Below are positions 45,172 through 54,340 of a DNA stretch of 64,000 nt, one piece after another. The DNA lies in NCBI GenBank assembly GCA_029550925.1, contig JAKPGL010000183.1:1-64000 (forward strand), written 5' to 3'. Every line of letters begins with the position of its first letter. Position 1 is the first letter of the stretch. Under the pieces are notes generated by a model that saw only the letters and a list, made by a program, of their open reading frames with translations, was not told where the DNA came from and searched no databases. The DNA comes from Planctomycetota bacterium. Lineage in GTDB: Bacteria; Planctomycetota; Planctomycetia; Pirellulales; Thermoguttaceae. Made by a program: the position numbers and the translations under genes.

Positions 45172-47529
45172 TCAAATACCTGCCGCTCGACTGGCCAGTT
45201 GATAGGTCAGCACGGCGCCCAGATAGGCCAACGTGGTCATATAGGCGAAGACGAAGATCGGCCACCGCCAGGAGCGGGTTTCCTGTCGGATGGCGACCAG
45301 CGTAGCGGCGCACTGGGCGCAAAGCGTGTAAAAAACCATCAGTCCCAAGGCGACCGGAAGGTCGAAAAGTTTCTGCTCCGTCCCTTCCCAGACGGCCGAC
45401 CGAAGGCGTTGGTGCAATTGGGTCATCGCTTCGGGATTTTCAGGGTCCGTAGGACCGACATTGAAGACGACCCCCAGCGTGGCCACCACCACTTCGCGGG
45501 CCGGGAACGAGGCCATCACTGCCATCCCGATCCGCCAGTCCCATCCGGCCGGTCGAAACACCGGCCCCAATAGCCGACCTATCCGACCTAATAGACTTTG
45601 CCGTTGGTAGGCGCCCAATAGCTCGGCCCGCAACTGTTCGATCTGTTGGAGAAAGGATTCCGGGACATGTCCCTCCGGTAGTTGCGACACTTGGAAACTG
45701 GCTTCCTCCAGCAGGGGTTCTAAGGGGAGTTGGGCGGAAGCCAGTTGCTCGGCCAGATCGGCCAGGGCCGACTTGGCCGTCCCGGCGGCTACGGGGCTGC
45801 CGTCCGGCGTCTGGGCAAGCCAATGGTGAAGTTGGCGGCCCAATTGTTGCGTCTGGCTAACAAAAGGCCCTTCGACTTCCTCCGGTCGATGGGGGTAATA
45901 CAGGGCGGCCCAAACCAGAATGGACGTGGCCAGGATGATCGTGCCCGCACAACGCAAAAACACCCAGCCACGCTCCACCACCCGATATACGACCGTCCGA
46001 ACCGAAGGCCATTGGTAACTGGGCAGTTCCATGAAAAACGGCGGCGTTGGCCCCGTAAACCAAAACCGCTTCAAAAGCCATGCGACCACCGCCGCCGCCG
46101 TTACGCCCAATAGATACATCGCCCCCAACACCAGCCCTTGCAGATGCAGCAGACCACCCAGGTAACTTCGCTGGGGAATAAAAGCAGCGATCAGCATCGC
46201 ATACACCGGCAAACGGGCCGAACAGGTCATCAGCGGCGCTACCAACATCGTGGTCAATCGGGCGCGTGGTTCTTCGATGACCCGCGCCGCCATCACGCCC
46301 GGCACCGCGCAGCCAAACGACGAAAGTAACGGAATAAAACATTTGCCGCTCAGCCCCACCCGCATCATCCAACGATCCATCAAATAGGCCGCCCGGGCCA
46401 TATAGCCGCTATCTTCTAATATCCCAATAAACAAAAACAGAATCAGTATCTGCGGCAAAAAGGCGAGTACCCCGCCCACACCCGCCAGGACTCCATCGAC
46501 CAAAAGACTCCGCAGCGGCCCTGCCGGCAAATGGACCTGGACCATTTGCGAAACCCATTGTACCGCCGCATCGATGCCGGCCATGGCCGGCGCCGCCCAG
46601 GAAAACACCGCCTGAAATACTCCCGCCATCACCGCCGCAAACACCCCCAGCCCCCAAAACCGGTGCGTCAGCAGCCGATCCAACCAATCGGCGGCTGTCC
46701 GGCCCTCTCTTTCTGGCCGATGAACCACCGCTTGCACCGTCTGGTTGATCCACTGGTAGCGGGCCGTGGTTTCCACATCGGGCAGCACAATCCCGGCTTC
46801 CGCCAGCCGAGCTTTGGCCGACGACAATGCCGTCGCCTCCGGCCCATCCGACTCAGACAAAAAAAGTCTTAGCAAATCATCGGTCGGGTCCAATAAGAGC
46901 CGGGCAATCAGCGGTCGCGGCCACGACCTGCCCTCCCACGCTTGGGCCAATCGGTCCACTTCCTCCCAAAAACGTTCGGGCAAAGGACTGGAAATCGGAC
47001 GAACACCTTGCTCAATTACCCGCGCTAACGCCGCCTCCAAAGCAGTAATCCCTTCCCCACGTTTGGCCTGGGTGGACACCACCGGCACCCCCAACCGACG
47101 TTCCAACTCCACAACATCGATCCGAATCCCCCGACGCTGGGCCAGGTCGATCATATTCAACGCCACTACCGTCGGCAGGCCAAACTCCAACACCTGAGAA
47201 ACCAAATACAGATTCCGCTCCAGGTTGGTCGCATCGACGATCAATATCACCCCATCCGGCGATGCAACGCCCGGAGATCGGCCCAGAAGCACCTCCACGG
47301 CAATCGCTTCGTCTCGGCTCCGAGCCGAGAGGCTGTACAGGCCGGGCAGATCGACCAGTTCAAACCGTCGGCCTTGATAAGAAAAAACGCCGGTCTTCTT
47401 CTCGACGGTTACCCCCGGATAGTTGCCCACCCGCTGATGCACCCCCACCAACGCGGTAAAAAGCGTACTTTTCCCGGTATTCGGATTGCCCAACAGGGCG
47501 ATGGTCAAAGGGGGCTTTTCCGAGGGCAT
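45172..47529 (-). CDS. feoB: Ferrous iron transport protein B
   Basis: A 785-residue inner-membrane ferrous iron permease with an N-terminal GTPase. G motifs include GNPNTGKSTLF (G1) and DLPGLYSLSARS (G3). The Gate/core membrane domain includes GCAVPGVMAARVI, RAAYLMDRWMMR and a second gate. The C-terminal Nucleoside-recognition-like repeats are present. ATG at 47529 is chosen for homology; the frame extends into repeat G, which encodes only repeat-derived residues. No good RBS is visible, which is notable because an element ends 31 bases upstream. Confidence 0.95.
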   Translation of the reverse strand: MPSEKPPLTIALLGNPNTGKSTLFTALVGVHQRVGNYPGVTVEKKTGVFSYQGRRFELVDLPGLYSLSARSRDEAIAVEVLLGRSPGVASPDGVILIVDATNLERNLYLVSQVLEFGLPTVVALNMIDLAQRRGIRIDVVELERRLGVPVVSTQAKRGEGITALEAALARVIEQGVRPISSPLPERFWEEVDRLAQAWEGRSWPRPLIARLLLDPTDDLLRLFLSESDGPEATALSSAKARLAEAGIVLPDVETTARYQWINQTVQAVVHRPEREGRTAADWLDRLLTHRFWGLGVFAAVMAGVFQAVFSWAAPAMAGIDAAVQWVSQMVQVHLPAGPLRSLLVDGVLAGVGGVLAFLPQILILFLFIGILEDSGYMARAAYLMDRWMMRVGLSGKCFIPLLSSFGCAVPGVMAARVIEEPRARLTTMLVAPLMTCSARLPVYAMLIAAFIPQRSYLGGLLHLQGLVLGAMYLLGVTAAAVVAWLLKRFWFTGPTPPFFMELPSYQWPSVRTVVYRVVERGWVFLRCAGTIILATSILVWAALYYPHRPEEVEGPFVSQTQQLGRQLHHWLAQTPDGSPVAAGTAKSALADLAEQLASAQLPLEPLLEEASFQVSQLPEGHVPESFLQQIEQLRAELLGAYQRQSLLGRIGRLLGPVFRPAGWDWRIGMAVMASFPAREVVVATLGVVFNVGPTDPENPEAMTQLHQRLRSAVWEGTEQKLFDLPVALGLMVFYTLCAQCAATLVAIRQETRSWRWPIFVFAYMTTLAYLGAVLTYQLASRAAGI

Positions 47530-47559
47530 ATCGCGTTTTTTCAGAAAAAAGAGAAAAAG

Positions 47560-47753
47560 GTAACATTTTAGCCGAATACAGTACCTTGTCATTCCCGCGC
47601 AAGCGGGAATCTAGGCTTCTTGCAGCCGCTACTTGGGAGGAATAACAACGTAGTCGCCTCACAGGACCCTGGATTCCCGCCTCCGCGGGAATGACAACCT
47701 TGGGCCAATTTCGCTCTAAAATCAGCCTCCTCTGCATTCGGCTGAAATGTTAC
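47560..47753. repeat. MITE-like element, copy G, between feoA and feoB
   Basis: Terminal inverted repeats at 47560-47581 (GTAACATTTTAGCCGAATAC) and 47732-47753 (mismatches at about 2 of 22). Flanking direct repeat AGAAAAAG (47552-47559) versus AGAAAGAG (47754-47761), 7/8. The interior has two inverted REP palindromes (ATTCCCGCGCAAGCGGGAAT and ATTCCCGCCTCCGCGGGAAT) and the GGCTTCTTGCAGCC core. It is the best-preserved full copy. Confidence 0.85.
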
Positions 47754-47938
47754 AGAAAGAGAAAAAGGAAGTCTTTCCTGTATTCACCTCCTGCCCCACG
47801 AAGACGCCCGCCTTCTTCCGTTCGACATTTCCCTGGGATGGAGAAGCGTCTGTCAGACGGCAATCTATTGGTCCATCGGCCCCCAAGCCGGTAAAGACCG
47901 GCTTCCCACCCATGAGGCGCGAAGCGTCTCCTACGAAC

Positions 47939-48250
47939 CTACCTGCCCCTTCGCCGCCAACGAAATCTGCCGAAAGAAGAAACTCCCCCTCTCGAACCCG
48001 CACCGTCCGCACCAGGCAGCGGTTGTTCCGGCTGGACCAGCACCTGCACCCCCGGCCCGCAACGGAGGCAGAGTTTGTGTCCGTCGATCTGTAAGATACA
48101 GGGATTGCCGCACCGAAACACCTCGAACCGACGCCCCGGACGAAGTCCCAATTCCCGGAGTCGATGAATCTCGGCAGGTGGGCCGTCCATCGCTTCAATC
48201 CGAACCCATCGGCCTTCTGGACAACATGGAAGGGGGATCAAGGGATTCAT
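47939..48250 (-). CDS. feoA: Ferrous iron transport protein A
   Basis: A 103-residue SH3-like protein that supports FeoB. The core is RLRELGLRPGRRFEVFRCGNPCILQIDGHKLCLRCGPGVQVLV, typical of FeoA. Extra Cys and basic residues at both ends are unusual; usual length is 75-85. The first of the Fe-uptake genes, it lies 60 bases after a Fur box. The feoB start is 409 bases further on, with copy G in between. Confidence 0.88.
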   Translation of the reverse strand: MNPLIPLPCCPEGRWVRIEAMDGPPAEIHRLRELGLRPGRRFEVFRCGNPCILQIDGHKLCLRCGPGVQVLVQPEQPLPGADGAGSRGGVSSFGRFRWRRRGR

Positions 48251-48310
48251 AAAGGGCGGGGATTAGACGTAGGGTCTAGGAAGTACAGGGCTGTGGGAAC
48301 TTATTGCAAA

Positions 48311-48325
48311 TGAGAATCAATCTCA
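48311..48325 (-). promoter_or_regulatory. Fur box at feoA
   Basis: TGAGAATCAATCTCA is an imperfect palindrome matching the TGATAATNATTATCA Fur consensus at 11 of 14 fixed positions. It lies immediately downstream of a -10 box (ATTCTA at 48336-48341 read as TAGAAT) and so would block initiation. Iron-dependent repression is inferred. Confidence 0.75.
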
Positions 48326-48335
48326 TTTATTCTCT

Positions 48336-48363
48336 ATTCTATCTTTTTCGGGAGTTTCTTCAA
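48336..48363 (-). promoter_or_regulatory. Promoter of feoA
   Basis: TTGAAG (48363-48358) and TAGAAT (48341-48336) with a 16-base spacer on the minus strand. The predicted start (about 48329) is next to the Fur box at 48311-48325. Confidence 0.6.
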
Positions 48364-48803
48364 GCCTGGATTTCCCAAAATGGCGACAACCATGACCGGA
48401 AGCCGCCTTCTTGGTGGGGGAAAAGGCTATGAGAAGGCCAGAACCAAAGATCAACCTAACTTATTGCAAACGAAGAAGTTGCCTTTTTCCAAAATTCCAC
48501 GGGAGACAACTCCCTGGAATACATCAGGCCCCCTGGTTCGTGCGACGTTTTTTCCTCTTCGGGAGGGACATTTCCCCCCGCGAGGTTCTCCTTCCCTTTT
48601 TCTTCGCTTGCCGATAACCGGTTTTCCGCCTAGATTAAAAAGAAGGATCGGGAAATATCCAGGGCCTCCTCTCCCCAGGGGGGTGTTGACGCTCTGCCTC
48701 CCGATGGGGAGAAAAACCGGTCCGCTGGGAGGTTGGGGCTCCCCACTTTCCTCTGCCACACAGAAAAAACCTTTTGCGACTGTTCTAGGGTGGATCAGGT
48801 ACG
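48364..48803. other. Gene-free region upstream of the kinase
   Basis: No gene was recognised. There is a GC-rich stretch around 48500-48760 with several short frames that look like chance. No strong terminator or promoter was found for the kinase. Confidence 0.4.
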
Positions 48804-49676
48804 ATGGGACTTTTGGATCGGCTCAAGTCGGCTTTACGGTTGAATCGAGTGGATGTCAAAGAGCGGTTTGAGCTTCTACGGGAAGGGATTGCCGGGACGA
48901 TGTCGAAATTCTACATGGCCCGGGATCGGAAAACGGGCCAGATTGTGGGCCTGAAAATCCTGGACCCGAAAAAGACCGCCGCGGTGGAAGAACGTTTCAA
49001 AGGGCTGGGCAAACCCAGCGAAGGCGAAATTGCCATGCTCTTTGATCATCCCTATATTGTCAAAACTTTCGAGTATGGTTTAACCACGGATGGCTGCCAG
49101 TATTTGGTCATGGAATATCTGGGCGGACCGGGGCTGAACACGGTGTTGGCCACCCGGGCCCCCTTGCTCGAAGGCAACCAGGTTCGCTACATCCGCCAGG
49201 CGGCCGAGGCGGTGGACGTGGTCCATAAAGTCGGTTTTATCCATCGGGATATTTGTCCGCGGAACCTCATCCTGACCGAAGATTGCCAGACTGTGAAATT
49301 GACCGATTTCGGGCTTTCGGTCCCGGCCACCCCACCGTTTATGCAGCCCGGCAACCGCACCGGAACGCCCAACTACATGGCCCCTGAACTGGTTCGCCGA
49401 TTCCCCACCGATCAGCGGATCGACGTTTTTTCTTTCGGCGTAACCGCTTATGAAATTTGCACCTATGAGTTGCCCTGGCCCCGCGGCAGTACGGGAATGG
49501 CTGCCATGACCCATGATCAACCCCCCGCGGACATCCGCAAATATCGCCCGAAGATCCATCCCCGGCTTGCCGAGGCCATCCATTGGTGTATCCAGTCCGA
49601 TCCCCACCAACGGTGTCCCTCGATGGAGAAGTTCCTTCAGGCCATCCGACGGGTGGACTCCATAGACCAAAAGTAG
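48804..49676 (+). CDS. Serine/threonine protein kinase, atypical catalytic loop
   Basis: A 290-residue Hanks-type kinase without a membrane segment, so presumably cytosolic. Lys51 in VGLKIL is the ATP-binding Lys. The catalytic loop is HRDICPRN (Asp149), where the usual Lys of HRDLKPEN is replaced by Cys. DFG is at 168-170 and MAPEL closes the activation loop. The glycine-rich loop is weak (REGIAGTMSK). Function and partner are unknown. It stands alone ahead of glnB (216-base gap). Confidence 0.87.
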   Translation: MGLLDRLKSALRLNRVDVKERFELLREGIAGTMSKFYMARDRKTGQIVGLKILDPKKTAAVEERFKGLGKPSEGEIAMLFDHPYIVKTFEYGLTTDGCQYLVMEYLGGPGLNTVLATRAPLLEGNQVRYIRQAAEAVDVVHKVGFIHRDICPRNLILTEDCQTVKLTDFGLSVPATPPFMQPGNRTGTPNYMAPELVRRFPTDQRIDVFSFGVTAYEICTYELPWPRGSTGMAAMTHDQPPADIRKYRPKIHPRLAEAIHWCIQSDPHQRCPSMEKFLQAIRRVDSIDQK

Positions 49677-49892
49677 GTTTTCTGCTACGATTCTTCCAAG
49701 AGGCGTCTAGCCATACGGCCGCCGGCGGGGGGGGGGAAGGCCCCTCTACTCGCCTCCAGGAAATCACCTGGGGCTGGTGCCGGCGGAGGAGGGGTTTTGT
49801 CGATCGGTTCCCCTCTTGCCGGTGAAGAACCCGTTCGGTCTGCCTTGGGAAGGTGTTGATCCGCCGCATTTCCCCAAACAGGTGCTGTTGCC

Positions 49893-50240
49893 ATGAAACT
49901 GATCATCGCCATCGTCCAACCCCACCGACTCGAGGCCATCAAGGCCGCCTTGGCCGAGGTCGAGGTCTTCCGATTGACCGTGATGGATGTCCAAGGGTTC
50001 GGTCGGCAACGGGGACAGACGGAAATCTACCGGGGCCTCGAATTCACGGTCGATCTGGTCCGAAAAGTGCAACTGATGATCGGCGTCAACGACGAATTCG
50101 TCCAGCCGACCGTCGAGGCCATTCTCAAAGCAGGCCGATCCGGATCAAGCGGCGAAATCGGCGACGGCAAAATCTTCATCCTCCCCCTGGAAGACTGCAT
50201 CCGTATCCGAACCGGAGAACGCGGCGGCGAGGCCATCTAA
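49893..50240 (+). CDS. glnB: Nitrogen regulatory protein P-II
   Basis: A 115-residue PII trimer subunit sensing ATP/ADP and 2-oxoglutarate. It aligns residue for residue with E. coli GlnB: MKLIIAIVQPHRL, GFGRQRGQTEIYRGLEF (T-loop) and GEIGDGKIFILPLEDCIRIRTGE. Tyr46 is kept but Tyr51, the usual uridylylation site, is Phe. No amtB or glnK partner is adjacent. GC-rich sequence follows to 50455. Confidence 0.94.
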   Translation: MKLIIAIVQPHRLEAIKAALAEVEVFRLTVMDVQGFGRQRGQTEIYRGLEFTVDLVRKVQLMIGVNDEFVQPTVEAILKAGRSGSSGEIGDGKIFILPLEDCIRIRTGERGGEAI

Positions 50241-50455
50241 CAGCGTCTGGAACAATTCCCCCATACCAGCAGCGGCATGGCCCCCGAACCAGCAGCGGCA
50301 ATGGCCCCCGCCCCAGAGGAAAATCTTTCTGGATTCCCACTTGCACGGGCCGGACAATCACCGAGCCCTTGGATGCTGGAACCCTTCCACGGTCGAGGGC
50401 GTGTTGGGGGCGGTTCGGACAGCAGCCTTTTCCATAGGCAGACATCGGCCCGCCA

Positions 50456-51592
50456 TCAGTCATACGGACTCCACCGCCGAGGCATCAGCTTGCACATTAA
50501 TATCCCCAACACATAGAGAAACAGCAGCGGGATCGCCATCAGAAACATGCTGTACGGGTCCGCTGGCGTTAGGATCATCGACAGAACAAAAATCGTCAAC
50601 ACCGACACCCGCCAACTGCCCAGATACGATTGCACCGTAAAAATGCCGATCCGTTCCAGAAAGAGCATCGCCAGCGGCAATTGGAAGGCAATCCCAAAGC
50701 CCAACGGCAAGAAGAGCACAAATCCCAGCCATTCGCTGATCCGTGGGTCCGGGTCGATACCCAACCACCCGTTGAAACTAAACAGAAAATCCAACACCGG
50801 CGGAAAGACAAAGAAAAACGCCAACGCCACCCCGGCTAAAAACAGACTCAAACTGATCGGCAAAAAGATATGAATATAGCGCTTTTCATGCGGGTAAAGT
50901 CCGGCGGCAATAAATATCCATAACTGATAAAAAATCCATGGACTCGCCAAGATCACCCCCGTCAGCAGCGACGCCTTCACATAGATCAAGAACCCCTCCT
51001 GCACATTGAAGCTTTTGATCTGCACCCTGGGGTCCTCGGCCACGCGCCGCCAAAGAAACATCCGCATCAGGTTTTGTCGGGCAGACCCTGCCGCTGCCGA
51101 ATCCGCCGAAGTTTCTTCGGCTTGTTCGGCGCCGACGTTTTTCTTCGCCGCTCCTTCGGACGTAGAACTGGCCCCGGCGGCGTCCTGCAAAATTTTCCTA
51201 ATCACTTCCTTCGCCTGCGGATACCGCTCCTCCAGCCCCCGCAGCAATTCTTCCCGATCCACATACACCTCTTCGGGCAGGAGATGTTCTTTGGTTACCA
51301 ACTCTTTGACCGCATCCAAATCGGTGGGCAGCGGAAGATTCTGCTTTTGCAGTTCTTCCCATTGACGTTGGGCGTCTGCAAGGGCTTTTTGTTCATAGTA
51401 GCCCTCTAAAGCAGCCCGAAGCGGCGTCTGAATAAACTCCACCACATATCGGCCCACCGCCAACCCCACCAAAAAACCCACCATCAACCCCAGCAACGCC
51501 CGAAACAAACACCGACGGAGCTCCTCCAGGTGTTCCCCGAAGCTCATCGTGCTGTCTTTGAAAATATCTTCGTCGTATTGATATCGAGGCAT
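50456..51592 (-). CDS. tatC: Sec-independent protein translocase subunit TatC, with large insertion
   Basis: A 378-residue TatC; the family is usually about 250. The core is recognised by MSFGEHLEELRRCLFRAL (cytoplasmic N-terminus that reads the twin-arginine motif) and six helices. The extra sequence is a charged, Ala/Ser/Glu-rich loop of about 130 residues between helices 1 and 2, in the periplasm. ATG at 51592 has AGAGGTGG 8 bases before it. The frame also opens at GTG 51604. Its substrates include the two Tat-signal oxidoreductases in this window, by inference. Confidence 0.93.
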   Translation of the reverse strand: MPRYQYDEDIFKDSTMSFGEHLEELRRCLFRALLGLMVGFLVGLAVGRYVVEFIQTPLRAALEGYYEQKALADAQRQWEELQKQNLPLPTDLDAVKELVTKEHLLPEEVYVDREELLRGLEERYPQAKEVIRKILQDAAGASSTSEGAAKKNVGAEQAEETSADSAAAGSARQNLMRMFLWRRVAEDPRVQIKSFNVQEGFLIYVKASLLTGVILASPWIFYQLWIFIAAGLYPHEKRYIHIFLPISLSLFLAGVALAFFFVFPPVLDFLFSFNGWLGIDPDPRISEWLGFVLFLPLGFGIAFQLPLAMLFLERIGIFTVQSYLGSWRVSVLTIFVLSMILTPADPYSMFLMAIPLLFLYVLGILMCKLMPRRWSPYD

Positions 51593-51819
51593 GGTCGGCG
51601 CCACCTCTTTTTCGTCAAAGTCTGTCGGCCTCTAAGATGCTGCTACCGAAAAATAAAGCGATCCTCACTCCGCTGGATTCCTCTTCAACCTTCCGGTCTC
51701 CTACCAGGGGGGCGGGTATTTCCCGCCGAAACTTCTATAATACCAGGCTACGGGATGTCCTACAATGAATAACTCCCGGCCCCGGTGCAGGAATACCCAT
51801 GCAACCATAGGTCCCCGCC

Positions 51820-52830
51820 ATGCATTCCGCCCTGTATCCCCTGCGTTTTCAACCGATTTTTCAGCGATACGTCTGGGGAGGCCATCGGCTACGCACCCTC
51901 CTGGGCAAACCCACAGGCCCTCAGCCCTGCGCCGAAAGCTGGGAAATCTGCGACCGTCCGAATCTCCAATCTCTCGTCGCCGCCGGCCCGCTCGCAGGCC
52001 GATCGTTCCACGAATTGATCCAGCAGTACGGCGCCCAATTGCTTGGCCCCGCCGCCGACGCCCTCCTACCTCTCCCAACAATCGCCCCCCAGGCCAAGGG
52101 CCGATTTCCCTTGCTGGTCAAGTTCCTCGATGCGGCCCAAACCATCTCCGTCCAAGTCCATCCCACCGACACCCAGGCCGCCCAATTGGCTCTGCCCGAT
52201 CCCGGCAAAACCGAAGCCTGGATCGTCTTGGCCGCCGAGCCGGGCAGCCTCATCTATGCAGGACTCCAGCCGGGCGTGAATCGCCAACGGTTCCTCCAGG
52301 CCCTCCAAAAAGGCGCCTGCGCCGAACTCCTCCACCGTTTCGAGCCAAAACCCGGCGATTGCGTCTTTCTGCCCGCCGGTACCGTCCATGCCCTCGGCGC
52401 CGGCCTGCTGGTAGCCGAAATCCAGCAAAATAGCGATACGACCTTCCGCCTCTACGATTGGGACCGATTGGGACCGGACGGTAAACCCCGGCCATTGCAC
52501 GTGGAGCAAGCCTTGGCCGTGCTTGATTTCGACCAAGGCCCCGTCCATCCTCAAACACCCCAACCCTTGGCCGGGAAAGAAGCTGTGCAACTTGTCCATT
52601 GCCCCTATTTTGCCATCCTCCAGTGGCGGTTCGACCGCTCCCAGCCCATGGGAGGCGATGGCCGATTCCATATCCTGATCTTCCTCCAGGGCCAGGCCGC
52701 CGTCGAAGGCGACCCTTCAGGACTACCGGTGGGACCGGGCAGTTGCCTATTCCTGCCCGCCTGCTTGGCCCCAGTACCGATCATCCCCCAAGACGGCCCC
52801 ATCACCTTTTTGGACGTTTTTCTCGGCTAA
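51820..52830 (+). CDS. manA: Mannose-6-phosphate isomerase, class I
   Basis: A 336-residue cupin-fold zinc enzyme interconverting mannose 6-phosphate and fructose 6-phosphate. Zinc and active-site segments: KFLDAAQTISVQVHP, PGKTEAWIVLAAEPG and FLPAGTVHALGAGLLVAEIQQNSDTTFRLYDW. Length is typical of the short bacterial form. A TATAAT at 51736-51741 lies upstream, but no clear -35 box was seen. Confidence 0.92.
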   Translation: MHSALYPLRFQPIFQRYVWGGHRLRTLLGKPTGPQPCAESWEICDRPNLQSLVAAGPLAGRSFHELIQQYGAQLLGPAADALLPLPTIAPQAKGRFPLLVKFLDAAQTISVQVHPTDTQAAQLALPDPGKTEAWIVLAAEPGSLIYAGLQPGVNRQRFLQALQKGACAELLHRFEPKPGDCVFLPAGTVHALGAGLLVAEIQQNSDTTFRLYDWDRLGPDGKPRPLHVEQALAVLDFDQGPVHPQTPQPLAGKEAVQLVHCPYFAILQWRFDRSQPMGGDGRFHILIFLQGQAAVEGDPSGLPVGPGSCLFLPACLAPVPIIPQDGPITFLDVFLG

Positions 52831-53156
52831 AAAACCGGTTCTCTCCTGGGGGGAATGCCCTTCCGGAGGGATTCCTCCGGTCTAAAAAAGCGGCCCCGAC
52901 CGAAAAAAGCCGAAAGCGGCAGGCCAGGGGAATTCCTCTTTTCCCATTGCCAGCAATGCTCTTATAATCCGCTGACTTTTTTGGATGTCCCGCCTGGGGG
53001 GCGTGCGATGGGGCGATCGCGGTATCTGTCCGTTATCTCTCCGTTCTAAACCACCTCTACGAGGGGGGAGCCATCCGAAAACAGAAAAACCAGATTGGCT
53101 GGGCCAAAAATTCAGCGTTTAGCCCGCAAAGAAGAGAGGATCGAAAGGTATCGAAA
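52831..53156. other. Intergenic region
   Basis: No gene seen. It contains a stable hairpin CCGGAGG/CCTCCGG (about 52870-52890) without a U-tract. Confidence 0.4.
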
Positions 53157-53567
53157 ATGGCCGACCTCCCACAGCCCAACACACTACACCCCAGCCAGTC
53201 GAACTCCTATAGTTGGGCGAGGCGAGTACACAGTTTGGGGGATAGATCGGAGGGTCTGCCTGCCTCCCACCAAAAAACCACCCGCTGGAGGGGCTATTCG
53301 CTCCTGCTTCTTTTGTCGGCCCTGTTAGGAGTAGGGGGTATCCCAGGGTGTGCCGGTTTGGCCGGGCCGAACTGGCGACATCCCGGAACCGCTCAAACCC
53401 AACAGCTCCGCGCCCTTCAGTTCGACCCGTATCCGGAGGGTGATTTGGGGCCTTCTGTAGAGGGGGCACGTCCGATGGAATTTCAGAATCCGCCTCCGGA
53501 CATCCAACGGTCCCGGCCCCACGAGCTCCGCCGCCGCTGGTTCCCCTGGCAGACCTCCCCGCCGTAA
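53157..53567 (+). CDS. Planctomycete small secreted protein
   Basis: A 136-residue protein with an N-terminal cytosolic part and a hydrophobic segment (about 48-64) ending at a Cys (IPGCAG), resembling a signal-anchor or lipoprotein signal. The mature part has NWRHPGTAQTQQLRALQF, FDPYPEGDLGPSVEGARP and PPPDIQRSR. This combination, which I recall from short secreted proteins of Pirellulales, supports a real gene. Function unknown. Confidence 0.65.
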   Translation: MADLPQPNTLHPSQSNSYSWARRVHSLGDRSEGLPASHQKTTRWRGYSLLLLLSALLGVGGIPGCAGLAGPNWRHPGTAQTQQLRALQFDPYPEGDLGPSVEGARPMEFQNPPPDIQRSRPHELRRRWFPWQTSPP

Positions 53568-53591
53568 GGGCCCACCGCCTTCATCCCTCTC

Positions 53592-53652
53592 ACTTCCTCC
53601 AGCGGGGAGAATAGGTTGAATCTTTTGAGGCTTCGTTTTGTTAGAGCCTCTA
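53592..53652. repeat. Second repeat family (R2), copy 3
   Basis: CTTCCTCCAGCGGGGAGAAT and CTTCGTTTTGTTAGAGCCTC match the 27.8-kb copy, and TTTTGAGG also matches the 0.5-kb copy. The inverted left arm is missing here. Confidence 0.5.
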
Positions 53653-54183
53653 AATCCCTGCAAACTATTGAGAAAGAACGACTCGGCGGCGTTTCTCCAG
53701 ATTGGCAGGTTTTGGAAGACTGCCATTGCCAATCCGTTTTCGTCGGCTTCTATGGCGGTTATGACGAAGCGAGGTAATGGTGCGTGAGCGTTATTGGGGC
53801 TTGGCAAGCCGCGGTCCGCAGGTTCCTCGTGGCAAAGGGGCTGCTGGTTCCGAAGGATAAAGCCAACGGCTTCGTTCGATGGGTCGAGTGGTTCCTCCAG
53901 ACCGCCGCCTTTCAGGCCAACGGCATGGTGTTGGCCTAGCGACACGGTTGCCATACCGCCATTCCAGAAGAGTAACAGACCTCGATTTTGAGAGGGCCGA
54001 CAAGCCGTCCTCGGTGGGGGGAGGAACACAAAAGCGTCGTGGCGTAAAAAGTAACACAACCGGCGGCAATACAACCGTCGGAATCGCTTGGCAAGATAGA
54101 GAAGATTTCGGCTGAACCTCTTGAAGATTCCGAGGTTATGTAACCCTTTGCTTGTCGTAACTGGCTACTGTACTAAGGATTAG
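53653..54183. other. Gene-free region between small protein and tRNA-Glu
   Basis: Frames on both strands overlap, but none has a convincing start, composition or motif. A 249-residue minus-strand frame that also covers R2 is rejected. No RNA gene was recognised. Confidence 0.35.
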
Positions 54184-54257
54184 CGACCCCGACGGGATTT
54201 GAACCCGTGTTACAGGCTTGAAAGGCCTGTGTCCTGACCGGGCTAGACGACGGGGCC
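54184..54257 (-). tRNA. tRNA-Glu (UUC)
   Basis: Read on the minus strand it starts GGCCCCGTCGTCTAGCCCGG. The acceptor GGCCCCG pairs with CGGGGTC. The anticodon loop CTTTCAA gives UUC. The T arm is CGGGTTCAAATCCCG. The 3' CCA is not encoded. Its promoter and 5' hairpin lie at 54341-54412. Confidence 0.95.
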
Positions 54258-54340
54258 AAACGGTCGGCTGCTTACGCAGGCATGACCGGCTGCTGCTTGC
54301 GCAGCAGGAACAGGTTGATCCATTCGACGGAATGGGTACG

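Noticed and set aside
47529-47592. N-terminal extension of feoB (MTRYCIRLKCY...)
   Set aside because: These residues come from the terminal repeat of copy G and appear in other frames at each repeat copy.
53325-54074. 249-codon minus-strand frame near 53.7 kb
   Set aside because: It runs through repeat R2 and into the opposite strand of the small secreted protein, with no motif and no start signal.
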